Source: Pseudeuparius sepicola (taxonomy: Eukaryota > Arthropoda > Insecta > Coleoptera > Anthribidae). Taken from it: a stretch of DNA of 64,000 bases. Every line of letters begins with the position of its first letter. Position 1 is the stretch's first letter. The position numbers and the translations under genes are program-made. Positions 21,121 through 31,383 of this stretch are shown here, piece by piece. Under the pieces are notes generated by a model. It searched no databases and was not told the origin of the DNA. It worked only from the letters and a program-made list of their open reading frames with translations. The stretch lies in NCBI GenBank assembly GCA_963920635.1, contig OY987299.1, positions 19,856,901 to 19,920,900 on the forward strand. Reading direction: 5' to 3'.

Positions 21121-21381
21121 CTATAACTGAAGGGCGACAAGTAAGTAAAAATTTCTACTGAGTGAGTGATCAGATCCATTATACTAGTACTAGACATAGG
21201 TCCCTGAAATTTGCCAAACTCGTTAGCAAGTAACAGGAAGCCATTCAAAAATACCCGTAAAATTGCCAAACTCGTTAGCAACAGGTAACAAAGGATGCGT
21301 GCTGGTGTGTGGATTGTTCATGTCAAAACTCGTTGACATTAGAATAAAAAATTCCTAAAAAAAATAAAACCAGGTACTTAC
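21121..21381 (-). other. Predicted intron in the DIRS gag ORF
   Basis: On the minus strand exon 1 ends ...TTCAGGAG, followed by the consensus donor GTAAGTACCT. The intron is 261 bp and ends in ...CCTTCAGTTATAG after a pyrimidine-rich stretch. An unspliced reading of exon 1 runs only 20 more codons before a stop. Splicing restores an open frame in exact phase. This is inference from splice consensus and phase. Another AG, in CTTCAG just upstream of the chosen acceptor, is possible but gives a different phase. Confidence 0.7.
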
Positions 21382-21646
21382 CTCCTGAATCAGAAAGTTC
21401 ATAGTCTACAAGCCCGAAGGTATCAAGATTAGACTTCTGAAGAGAAAATTCGTTATCGGGTGCACCACCGTCCGAACTCACTGGGGAAGGCTCGCGAATT
21501 TTCCGTTTCTTCTTAAGCCGGGAAACCTTTCTTGATAATAGTTTTAACTGTCTCATTATTATAGATACCTCGTCCGACGAACCGGAATCCGAATCATCTT
21601 CATCCGAGATTACACGTTTACGCGGATTTCGCGCGCGTTTACTCAT
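21382..21646 (-). CDS. DIRS gag-like ORF, exon 1
   Basis: The likely start is the ATG at 21646 (MSKRARNPRKRV); an in-frame ATG 12 codons upstream lies close to the terminal repeat. The N-terminus is very basic, then strongly acidic (DEDDSDSGSSDE), then a short predicted coiled segment with Lys and Arg (LKLLSRKVSRLKKKRK). It ends after DYELSDSGG at a canonical splice donor. The charge alternation suits a nucleocapsid-like, nucleus-targeted protein, but no named domain is visible. Confidence 0.75.
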
Positions 21647-21688
21647 ATTGCGAAAAACGACAGCGCGGCCACATACACGCAAAAGAAC

Positions 21689-21834
21689 AATGAGGTGACC
21701 TTGGCGCGCGGCGTAGTACGAGAGGGCGACTGGTTCGACTGTTGTCTTTGTTTAGCTTTGAAATGCGTGGCTCCACCTATCGGCGGAAGAGTGAACTACA
21801 TAGTGATCTAGAAGGAAGAGGCGGGTAATACAAT
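21689..21834. repeat. DIRS right inverted terminal repeat
   Basis: Reverse complement of 17045-17189. It lies just upstream of the gag start and so must hold or border the promoter. It ends ...GGGTAATACAAT and is followed by unrelated DNA. Confidence 0.9.
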
Positions 21835-24800
21835 GAGCAAGTAATCAAGAATTTCGGGTAAGTGCGGCAACGTTGCGCCAATTCTACGGCCGTCACTAAC
21901 GCCTTTGAGGTTATGACTGGCTTTCAAACCGCAAGGGAGGGGAGGGGTAATTGCAACGTTGTCAGTTGAACTCCTTTGCGACCGCACGTATTGGAACGAT
22001 TTCAAGGCCCCCGCCTGTACTTCATTGGCACCGATTTTTACATTTTTGCAACTTGCAGACCCCCGAATCAACCATTTTTTACCTTAATGTTACAACAAGT
22101 AGGACTTAATCTCAAATGCCATTCCAAAATTGAATTTTTTTCGTCCATTACACCTCTTCTTACATCTAACCAGAGAAACACCGAATAATAATATGGTGAT
22201 GGTGTTGACAGAGAGAATAATTTAATAACATTTATAACAATTCTAATTCACCTATGTTAAAATATAATTTTAGTTGGTCCAAGCAAGCTTATATTCCCTT
22301 TTATCAGTTATTATCATTATCAAATTAGTGGAAACGATATAAATATTAGTTCAAAGCACGGTATATACCTATAAATCTTTTTTATTATATTTCTGACCTG
22401 ATTTCGTGCATAGTGGTATAATAATATGTAAAAATAATCTTTTTTGTCAATAACTTATAGCCAGAGACATGTCCTAAGTACTGCATATTTACAGATTATA
22501 TAAAAACAGCTTCTAGTTCACCACAGTTATTGAAACTGAAATTCCATGTTCTTTAGCATTAATCATTAACTCATTGAAATCTCTATGATTCGGATATTCA
22601 TGTTAAGTGCTCTTTTTATGTAGCGATGAAATGCAAATTTATCTTAAAATAACATTCGCAGAGTACTGAGCTTGGGTAATTAATAGTAGAATTTGATTTA
22701 CGGGCTACTAGAGCTAAAATTCATTGCATTCTTTAGTTCCACTATAGAGGTTGATTTTAAAACTTAATGTACAGCACAACACGTTTGAAATGTGCCACCT
22801 GCAAAATAGCTGGTACGTTCTAGCATACAAAAGACAAAAATTATTATGTTTTTAATATTGAAATACATATTCTCTGCATTTTTGAACCATATATTCTAAA
22901 AAATTTAAAAAAGGTCAAATTTTCAAACCTTGCATGCTTGTCCACGTCATTATTCTGAGGTATTTAGAAAACTTTTAGATCCTAAAGTGTAAGAAGTATT
23001 TAGAGCTACAATTTTGTAGGTGGCCGCCGTGTTACATCGTATGAATTTATGCGGGACAGGCCTGAAGCTATTTTTTAAACGGTGCTTGGAATGGTTTACA
23101 AAAATGGCTTTAAAACAAATATAATTTTTGGATTTAGTTTAAAAGATTTTGCAGTTTTATCGACAATTCACACCTAACGTCACTTATTTGGAAATACGGC
23201 ACATTTGGCAAATTTTATGGCAACGTCGATGCACGTTTGCCGCATTTGGTGGTGTTTACAAATTAGTTACGTCAGAGGTGTTTCTAAACAGTTGCTTAAA
23301 CCCCTTTTTAAATACTAAATTAGAGGGAAACAATAATTTATGCTTTTGTTTTTGTAGTTTCAAATAATAGCTCAAATGATGTAAGACCCTTTTTTATTCG
23401 ATACTAGACTATATTTTGAGCAACTTGTTTTCCATCGGATTTCCAGAAACGATCAAAAAGAAACTGTCTCTTTTGCATCAAAGCTAACAAGATGCTTGAT
23501 ATAAAAACACGGCCTTTTATTTACACATTCCATTTTACGTCGGCTGTAAAAGATTTTATTGTTCTTTAAAACGTTTATGGAGTGCTGAAAGCTGAAAGAG
23601 CGTATTGTTGCAGAGTGCGCTTACTATTCTACAACAGATTTATTTACTACCTAGACAAGCATATGCAGAGTATAGTAAGGAATGAATTCAGTACAACATT
23701 TTTTATAATAAAGCACTCCAGTTTATGTATACAGACAGTAATAACAATTTTACAATTCGTAAAATTATTATTTTACAATAATTCTTTTGATGCTTTCCTC
23801 TTTGCACATTAACCTATACATTAAATTCTTATTTTATTTGGAGAATATCGAATATTAATAAAATCTGAAAAGCTTCTCAATGTTTTGGAATTCTATTACG
23901 TTATTCTCAAATATTCAAGTTAAATAAATTTAGTAAACAATTTGAAAATGGAATATTTCAAAAAGGGAAAAAGATAATGATACAAAGTTTTATTTCGTTT
24001 TGATTGCCCCAATGAGCAGATTTCAAAATGCAAAAATGTATAGTGTTCCATTTTAAAAAAACTTGCTTTACCTTTTAAATGTTAACATAATATATTATTG
24101 TAAAATAATAGAAGCGTTCATGCAACATACTTTTACTTTGCGTCACTTTTATTTAATTGTTGGGAAAATTCAAGTTTTTCTTTACAATCGGAAGAAATTA
24201 GAACTGTGGACCCGTCGTTTTGTTTCACCAATTCGGAGGTTAGGAAATACAAAATTGTTTGCCAAATTAAAGTTCTATTATTACCTACCTATATCTACAG
24301 TCACCAAAAGAATCAAACCACACAAGAACTGTATTTAATAGTGAACGATTCCTTATATGGATTCAATATAAATATGTTTTATTTCTTTAAAGTAAAAGAT
24401 AAAGCAAAAGCATAAATATAAATATAAAGTTGCTGCACGAACCAGGCTTATCTAAAACTTTTTTTTTATCACAAAAAATTAAAAAGTTAGTGGGTAGTGG
24501 GAAGACTTAGCGTGGACACCCTGTACATAAATATTGATCTGCAAAAAATGAGGGGAGGAGCAAATTATTTTTAACAGGTCGGGACTCAGACGACCGCACG
24601 TCTAGCATCGTGATTTGTGTTTTAGGAAATATTACATTCCATCGGTTATATTATTAATTATTCAGAATTATTAATTTTTATTCAGTTAGTTGCGTATTAT
24701 TCCTTGTTGTTCCTTAATAAAGATGCAATACACTTAGGTATATATTATTTATTCAAAGGCGTCCGATGTGGTTCCTAATGCGGTCCTGTCCATAGCTACG

Positions 24801-24839
24801 TGTTTTCCCTAATACAGTCACTGCATTTTGAAAATGAAT
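21835..24839. other. Long AT-rich single-copy stretch
   Basis: 21835-22070 is GC-richer (GCAACGTTGCGCC, CCGCAAGGGAGGGG); the rest is strongly AT-rich. I see no repeat shared with the rest of the window and no recognisable protein. A MITE-type end, GGACACCCTGTAC, stands alone at about 24515. ORFs of 60-91 codons here (for example 24063-24338) show no domain. Confidence 0.45.
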
Positions 24840-25420
24840 GTACCTATTTTAGGCTACAAGGTAGCATAAAAATGTAAGACCTTTCGGTCCTAAATTGCAA
24901 ATAATTCCTCAAAGAATTAAAGCCTCGACTTGCTTTTTCAGCCGCGCTGCCTGAATTTCCGCCGACCGTTGCGGACCAAATGGAACGAAAAGAATTACCA
25001 ATTATGATTCGGAAATTAATTTCCCCTGGAAAAAGTTCGGCAAACCAACGAATCGGGGAGCGGCCGAGTGCAAACACAAACATTAGCTGGCCAGACGAGC
25101 ATATTTAAAATCTGCTATGTGTTTGCGTTGCGTTTTCGAGTTTTTTTCCACGAAAATACAGGTCGATTCAGGGCATATGATTTCCCGAAAAAATGCCGCA
25201 TGCCGCTTTTCAAACTATTGGTCCGTTTGGCGTTGAATGCCCAGTGAAAAGTATGATAAATTGAAGTTTTCCGAAAACGTTTCGGTTTGCAGGTTCGTGT
25301 TTTGTTGGTTCTATGTACGTCAGTTCTAAAGCCGGCATGTTAACGCTTTTTCAGAACTCGTGCATGCAAACTTAAAGCGCGTCGCCTGAAAATTTATGGC
25401 CATTTGTGAAACTAATTCGG
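24840..25420. other. GC-richer single-copy island
   Basis: This is unrepeated DNA of higher GC than its surroundings (GCCGCGCTGCCTGAATTTCC, CGGGGAGCGGCCGAGTGC), with no convincing protein frame. It resembles the blocks at 7390, 32460, 43310, 51165 and 62440. Conserved non-coding DNA is a possibility that only cross-species alignment can test. Confidence 0.3.
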
Positions 25421-27530
25421 TGACGAACGACGAACAACACTCCGCATTGGTAGGTACATAAATTCTCTATTTTTTAACGTCCAGAGCTTAATTTTTTTAA
25501 AGTTGGTAACTAACTTTATTGCCTTAAATTTTTGCTGCTGGTGCAACTGGTTTACTGCAACGACAAAAGTGGGATATTACCTACGTACCGAGACAGAAAA
25601 CCTTTCGTTAGAGCTAAGGAATACGTCAGCGATATCTATAGATGCTACCCACATCGCGTTTCAAAAGAGCCGACGGTGAAGGGAAGGCAGACGAAAGCGG
25701 CTGGCGGCTATTGATGTAGCCGGATGGCCTCTCAGAAACCTCCAAGACATTGCAAGTTCAAATTGGCCGCAGCCGTACCTACCTTTACTGTCTTATTCAC
25801 AAACATAATCTTTCAGTGACTGGCAGAACGGAGGCAACAAATGTTTTTTTTTTATTTTTTGCCGAAGTAAAATTGACTACGAAGGGGAATCAAAAATTTA
25901 AACGCCGCACAAAGAGTAAAGTATAAAGCTGAGCTTGGCAGGAATGAAAATAATGCAGTCCCCCTTCCTCTCTGAAAGTCTATTGGATATTAACGAACTC
26001 CTATATCGTATGCTAGCCACACGTGCTCTCCTTGTTTATGAGATTCGAACTCCTCCCACAGGCCCCTTTTGCTCCTTAGACCGAAAGTATTTTTAAATGC
26101 GTCCCCGCTTTACCCTTAGTTTGCAGCGTATAGAAAAATGGTACAATAGAAAATTGTTTGCAATGAAAACATATACGTGACTACAAAATCATGGTTTACT
26201 ATTAAAATATTTGTTCGCGAGTTATGTTAAAGTGTTCACGAGCTCGGTGGCTAGTTTTTGATATAACATTACACCATATCACACTTTTCTGAATGTGTGA
26301 AAAGGCATATTTTTCCTAAAAAAAAAGACACGAACTGTAAACTGTTCACTAGCAAAATGTCCATTTGACCTAATCTTGTTTACATTTATAAAACAATCGC
26401 ATGTTGTTTATGAAATAACAGCCACCTTGACGAATTTGAAAAATCATCAATTAATTGCTTTGTAATTTTTAATTTTAGGATAAAAGGTCATAGCACAATT
26501 TTTGTTCAGAATTCAATTTCCTATCGATTGAGAGTACAATTTGAAATAAATGTAACTTTTTGACATAACTCGCGAACGCGATTTTCATTCTGTTTCACCA
26601 TCGTAATCAGCGGAAAATTACTGCTAGTTTGCCTATTTAACTGACTTTGTAACTAAGTTAGCAACAAGTTTGAAAAGCCTGAATACAGGCTTAACTTTTA
26701 AACTACAGGGTGCTAAAATTTTAAGAAAAAAAAATATTTTTTTATTATATAGCTTTGGTATCAGACTAGATATTTTTGTGAAATTTGGTACACGCCTTCT
26801 ATGCATCAAGATGCATTTTCTGACGTACAAACAACTTTATTACTTTTACCAGAGGTCAGTGGCGTCTGTACGGGTTTCGAATTGAATAACTTAAAGAAAA
26901 ATATGTTACGCCACTGCTTCTAAGTAAAAATTATTTTTGAAATCCCCATTCCTTTCTGAGCAAATGAGGTCTCTTGATCTTTTTTGTTTGACGTACGGTT
27001 TTCGCATAAAAAATAAAACTCATTCATTTGCACGGCGCTAGACCACTTACAGGAAAAATAACTTTGAACAATATATTCAAGAAAATATTTTTTAAATGGT
27101 AAAATCATGAAATGGAAGTAATGTATGTATATACATTTTGGAATGGTAACAGAAAATTACCCTAAACCCACAACGAAACAAATTAAATCAGATGTTGTTG
27201 TTTTAGTACTCTGTGGTTCAAAAGTTAATTGACCCAAAAATCACCCCCTTAAAAATATTAGCATGTTATTAAGAAACACCCTGTATTTTGTAAATACAGG
27301 GTGTTTTTAATAGGTGTCCGCCATTTCAGAGGACGATTCCTCAGGTGATAAAAAGTTCATATATAAATATGAATCTGCAAGGTCTTCCTTTTTGAGATAC
27401 AGGGTGTTAAAGATTTATTTTTATTTTGTTTTTGTAAATAATTTTTGTATTAATGTCGATATTCGGATGAAAATTGGTACTTGTTTTTTTGTAACCAATT
27501 TTCTTCAATATTGACATTACGGCACTTTAT
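25421..27530. other. Single-copy DNA and MITE fragments
   Basis: 25560-25790 is GC-richer with no recognised product. Isolated MITE-type motifs occur: CTACAGGGTGCTAAAATT near 26703, and a head-to-head pair ACACCCTGTATTTTGTAAATACAGGGTGT at 27277-27305, where two element ends meet around a 7-bp spacer. The frame at 26670-26885 lies within such debris and is not a gene. Confidence 0.4.
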
Positions 27531-27846
27531 GACAGAAAATCCAAACTGCTGCCTGTTGTGCAGCCTCCATATAAAATAGATAGAATATTTAAACCTAACT
27601 AAAAAATATACTGAAAGATTGCGCTGCTATAGTGTACGAAAAGTTATGGATTTATTGGCCAGGTTTTGAATATTTGGTCACTTTTGACGGGCGACGGCTC
27701 CGCGTCTGAAGTTTGATGTTTAGATCTCGCCAAGGCCTATTTCTTGAAAAAATCGTACAATAATGGTTTACTTCAGTGCAGATTCCTCAGCTTTTAATGA
27801 CGATTTTGAGACACTTTACTGCCGATTTCAAAATTTATTTATTGTA
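27531..27846. repeat. Family A, short copy
   Basis: It begins TGACAGAAAATCCAAACTGC, as does the copy at 41280, and ends at the CACTTTACTGCCGATTTCA end shared with 69-612 and 49212-49806. Two copies starting at the same point indicate a real subfamily boundary rather than random truncation. Confidence 0.65.
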
Positions 27847-28773
27847 AGTACTCCTCTGGAAATTAGAGAAGTTGCTGACAAAGTGACAGCAATTATTTTA
27901 ACAGAAAAGGGTTAAGACATACTCACGCGCGTCACACTGAGGAAAAAAATTTGTAACCACAACTAAAAAACTCATACCCACTGCAAAATTTTGTAATAGA
28001 ATAGGGGACAGGAAGGTGGATTTGTAGTCATTACTAAATCGGGTTTGCTAGGAGTTTTTTGTAAACATTACTACAATATTTTATTTAAAAACAAGTAGTT
28101 ACTATTACTACACAATGTAGTTGTTCTAAGAAACTAGTATGTAGTTGTGACAACTACATATTCTTAGTTATCTTTACACATTTATGGTTACTATTACTAC
28201 ACAAGTAGTTGTTCCAAGAAACTACGTGTGTAGTAGAAACTATATGTAGTTGTTCTGACAACTACATATTTTTAGTTGTCTCTACAAATTTAAGTAATTT
28301 AAGTTATGACAATTATTTTATTTAGCTGTAGGAACTCTTAGTTGTTACTACTGATAAAAGTAATAGAAATGCAGCAGAAAAGAACCTTGGATTTCGTTCT
28401 TCTCGATCGTTTGAAAACTAAGTTATAAATTCTCCACCTTGAAAAAATTAAATTAAGAAGTTTGTCAGCAGAAATACGAAGCAGGTTCATTTGATCCATC
28501 TTTGTATTTCAGCTACCACAATTAAAATTTAATAATTTCATTTGCTCAAGGTGGAGAATTTTTAAATTTTTAGTTTTCATTCAATCTAGAAGAACGGAAT
28601 CCAGGTCATGCTAAAATTTTTCTAAGAGGTGTACAGAAACATGAAGTAAATAAAAAACGATATATTCCATATATAAATATATTTATACAAAAGTAAAACA
28701 ACTTCTTTGGTTGTATCAGTACAATATATATTATTACACAAGACATAAAACAAAAATATAACGTCTGGACACA

Positions 28774-29677
28774 TACAGGGTGTCCCAGCGGAAGTGTAAC
28801 AGGCTGTGTAACGGTCAGGAAAATTTTTTCTTGGAAAAACGCAAAAATAGGTCAATTTTGATTGGCAGGGGGACATCTTTTGGCATAAAATTGATAGATC
28901 TATCTGCAACCCCCTGAGCAGGGGTTGAACCCCTTAAAAAAATTTAAATAGGAAGGGGGTTCGTGTCGCATACCTTTGAAAACGTCTCTCAATTCTCTAT
29001 ACACCTGCATCAGATTTTCGAAAATCGAACGACTTTTCAAAAAGATACACCGAGTAAAATGCAAAACATTCATTTTCAATTATTGCCTGGTATTGTTAAA
29101 CAATTAAGCCGAAAGTGGTGGTCGGGGGCTGTAAGTTATAGAAAGCATGTTCAGCAACATTACTTTGACGGAAATTTGATAAACGGGAGGAAACTTTATT
29201 GTAATAAATGCTCAAAATGTTGCCCATTCACTTCCATGCAATAATAAAGATTTTGTTCAAAACGCTGCCGAACATTGTGCAACATTTCAGGGGTGATTGG
29301 TCGACATTCGTTTATAATATTCCTCAATCAACGATAATACGGAGACGCAGATCTTCTATTGTATAACAATACCAGGCAATAATTGAAAATGAATGTTTTG
29401 CATTTTTCACGCTGTATCTTTTTAAAAAGTCGTTCGATTTTCGAAAATCTGATGCAGGTGTATAGAGAATTGAGAGACGTTTCCAAAGGTGTGCGACATG
29501 AACCCCCTTCCCATTTAAATTTTTTGAAGGGGTTCAACCCCTGCTCAGGGGGTTGCAGATAGATCTATCAATTTTATGCCAAAAGATGTCCCCCTGCCAA
29601 ACAAAATTGACCTATTTTTGCGTTTTCCCAAGAAAAAATTTTCCTGGCCTGTTACGTTTTCGCTGGGACACCCTGTA
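28774..29677 (-). mobile_element. 0.9-kb foldback mariner-like MITE
   Basis: The ends TACAGGGTGTCCCAGCGGAAG and ...CGCTGGGACACCCTGTA are complementary. Arms of about 310 bp share CCTGAGCAGGGGTTGAACCCC and CAATTATTGCCTGG with their complements. The loop holds a C-terminal scrap of a mariner-like transposase on the minus strand. Confidence 0.85.
29196..29309 (-). pseudogene. Mariner-like transposase C-terminal relic
   Basis: On the minus strand the frame reads INECRPITPEMLHNVRQRFE, followed by QNLYYCMEVNGQHFEHLLQ and a stop at 29196-29198. 'I..EC..I.PEML.NVR......C.EVNG.HFEHL' is the characteristic C-terminus of insect mariner/IS630-like transposases. Upstream, a related scrap (IEDLRLRII, about 29330-29360) is out of frame, and the catalytic domain is missing. 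The relic lies in the loop between the two long arms. Too short for the tracked ORF list, it was found by reading the minus strand. Confidence 0.7.
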
Positions 29678-29762
29678 TATAGTTAAACATATAAAATTTG
29701 GATTGTATATAATCCTGAAGACCACCCTTAAAAAAATTGTAATTACCTCACCGTTAAACTTC

Positions 29763-30192
29763 GTGTATCTGTTCTTTATGTCGAATCAGACAATTTTTTT
29801 TTATTTGCAAAAATTATCGTTTTGGCACCCCCGCAAAGTCATTAGGGCGTTGGACAAGGGAGAATTTCTCTAAAATTTTTTCTGACAAGGTTACCACTTT
29901 CATTTCATTACTTTTATTAAACGATTTTGAAAAAAAAAAACAGCTGAGGGTCTAAATTTTATGACGTCATAACATTGCAAAGTTATGTCAGTTACAAGGT
30001 CATAAAATTCCTCACAGATGATTTTTTCAGAATCGTTTAATAAAAGTAATGAAATTAAAGTGGTAACCTTGTCAGATAAAATTTTAGTTAAATTCTCCCT
30101 TGTCCAACGCCCTAATAACTTTGAGGGAGTGGCAAATCGATAATTTTTGCAAATAAAAAAAAATTGTCTGATTCGACATAAAGAACAGATAC
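29763..30192. repeat. Palindrome of about 430 bp
   Basis: The arms carry TATCTGTTCTTTATGTCGAA and its complement, and TTAGGGCGTTGGACAAGGGAG and its complement. The centre at about 29950-30000 contains TATGACGTCATAA. The outer ends lack the CAGGGTG-type sequence. Confidence 0.8.
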
Positions 30193-30244
30193 ATACGGTT
30201 CCGCCACACAATGTCATTATGCACGCCACAACTGTATCGCGATA

Positions 30245-31383
30245 CATTCACTCACGGGCGTAGCCAGGATTTAGTTTTGGGGGGGGGGGTTTAGTTTGAG
30301 AAGTAAATAAAACAACAAAAATATACTTACATGAAATTTAATATCTATATATTCATCCGAAAAACTACGACATATTTATAAAGTTCTTAACTTTAAATGA
30401 AATGGATAATTTCGTTCCTCTGCGCTAAATCTAAAACCATTAAAGAAGAAATCTTCGGCTTTTTCTTTTAAATATATCCACTACTTCATCTGCATGAATT
30501 TCTGTTCCATAGTGAATGTTCATTAACCATTAAGTCTGTTTTCACTTGTAGTGTTTCGTAAATAGTTTTTCAGTCTCCTTAGGCTCGAGAAAGACCTTTC
30601 TGGGGTAGCAGTGGATACAGGAATGGTAGCCAAGATTTGTAGTAATGTGTAAATATTAGGATAAAGGTTTTTATCGCACATATCTAGGCATTCCAAACTA
30701 GATTTCAGGGTAGGCAGTCTTCTTATCAGCATGCAAGGTGGCTGAAGCTTTGATAGCTAAATCCAAATTTGTTTCTTTATTAGAAACCCCTTGACCTTGA
30801 CTACACCACTTTTTCCAGTAGTCCATACCTTTAGGTTTATCACCCTTCCTTTTTTTTCCCTCCATTTTTAGACAGTAATAATGATTCACGTATCTATCCT
30901 TAACAAGGTCATCGAATAACAGTGCACTAAAATTACTCACTTACACGGTACACTTAATTCTCTTCACTATTCGTTCACCACTTTTCACTTTTATTCGCTT
31001 CGAGTTCGCATGGAACAATACTGCCGTAAGCGCGGTCACGCGCCGCGGCGCCGCTTATATAGCAGCCCAGTAGCCGTCCAGAAACTTCTACGAACTTCCA
31101 CAAAGTTCCGCTCATTTCGACCGAGGGGCGTGGCGAATAATCGAGAAACAACGCAAAGTGTCCCTACAATACAAAATAGTTCGGCTGCAACTGCGTCTGC
31201 CTCTCGTCAAAAGATGGCGCTAGGCGCTACTATTACTACATAATATATTCAAACGTAATAATAATTTAACTCTTCACTCCTCGTATTTTTTCGGTATAAT
31301 ATTAGGTAATAGTTTGCTTATTTCGGGGGGGGGGGGGGTTTGAACCCCCGAAACCCCCCCTTGGCTACGCCCGTGCATTCACT
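30245..31383 (-). mobile_element. Non-autonomous hAT element, copy 2, with TSDs
   Basis: The element proper is 30253-31375, inverted relative to 2325-3453 and nearly identical to it. The perfect 8-bp duplication CATTCACT lies at 30245-30252 and 31376-31383. Differences from copy 1 are mainly lengths of the G and C runs near the ends, a few substitutions and a 7-bp deletion in the C-terminal ORF. It carries the same internal deletion junction. Confidence 0.92.
30523..30732 (-). pseudogene. hAT dimerisation-domain ORF, truncated copy
   Basis: It shares the frame of 2966-3265 (YPNIYTLLQILATIPVSTA, PERSFSSLRRLKNYLR) but ends after NRLNG, because 7 bp present in copy 1 are absent and bring in a stop. 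The remaining bases of the domain follow out of frame. The N-terminal fragment lies upstream on the same strand at about 30698-30868. Confidence 0.85.

Larger units (their letters stand above)
17003..21834 (-). mobile_element. DIRS-type tyrosine-recombinase retrotransposon
   Basis: A complete element read on the minus strand has inverted terminal repeats (17045-17189 and 21689-21834), with an extra left tail of about 42 bp. An internal complementary region at 17245-17356 contains the complement of both ends joined together. Three ORFs run in order gag, RT/RNase H/methyltransferase-like, and tyrosine recombinase. Inverted rather than split direct repeats place it in DIRS proper, not PAT or Ngaro. 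DIRS elements replicate through a circular intermediate and integrate with a tyrosine recombinase, making no target duplication, and none is seen here. The frames are intact, suggesting recent activity, apart from one suspect RNase H residue. Confidence 0.93.

Noticed and set aside
17003..21834. LTR retrotransposon or endogenous retrovirus
   Set aside because: Terminal repeats are inverted, integration is by a tyrosine recombinase, and there is no protease, DDE integrase or envelope.
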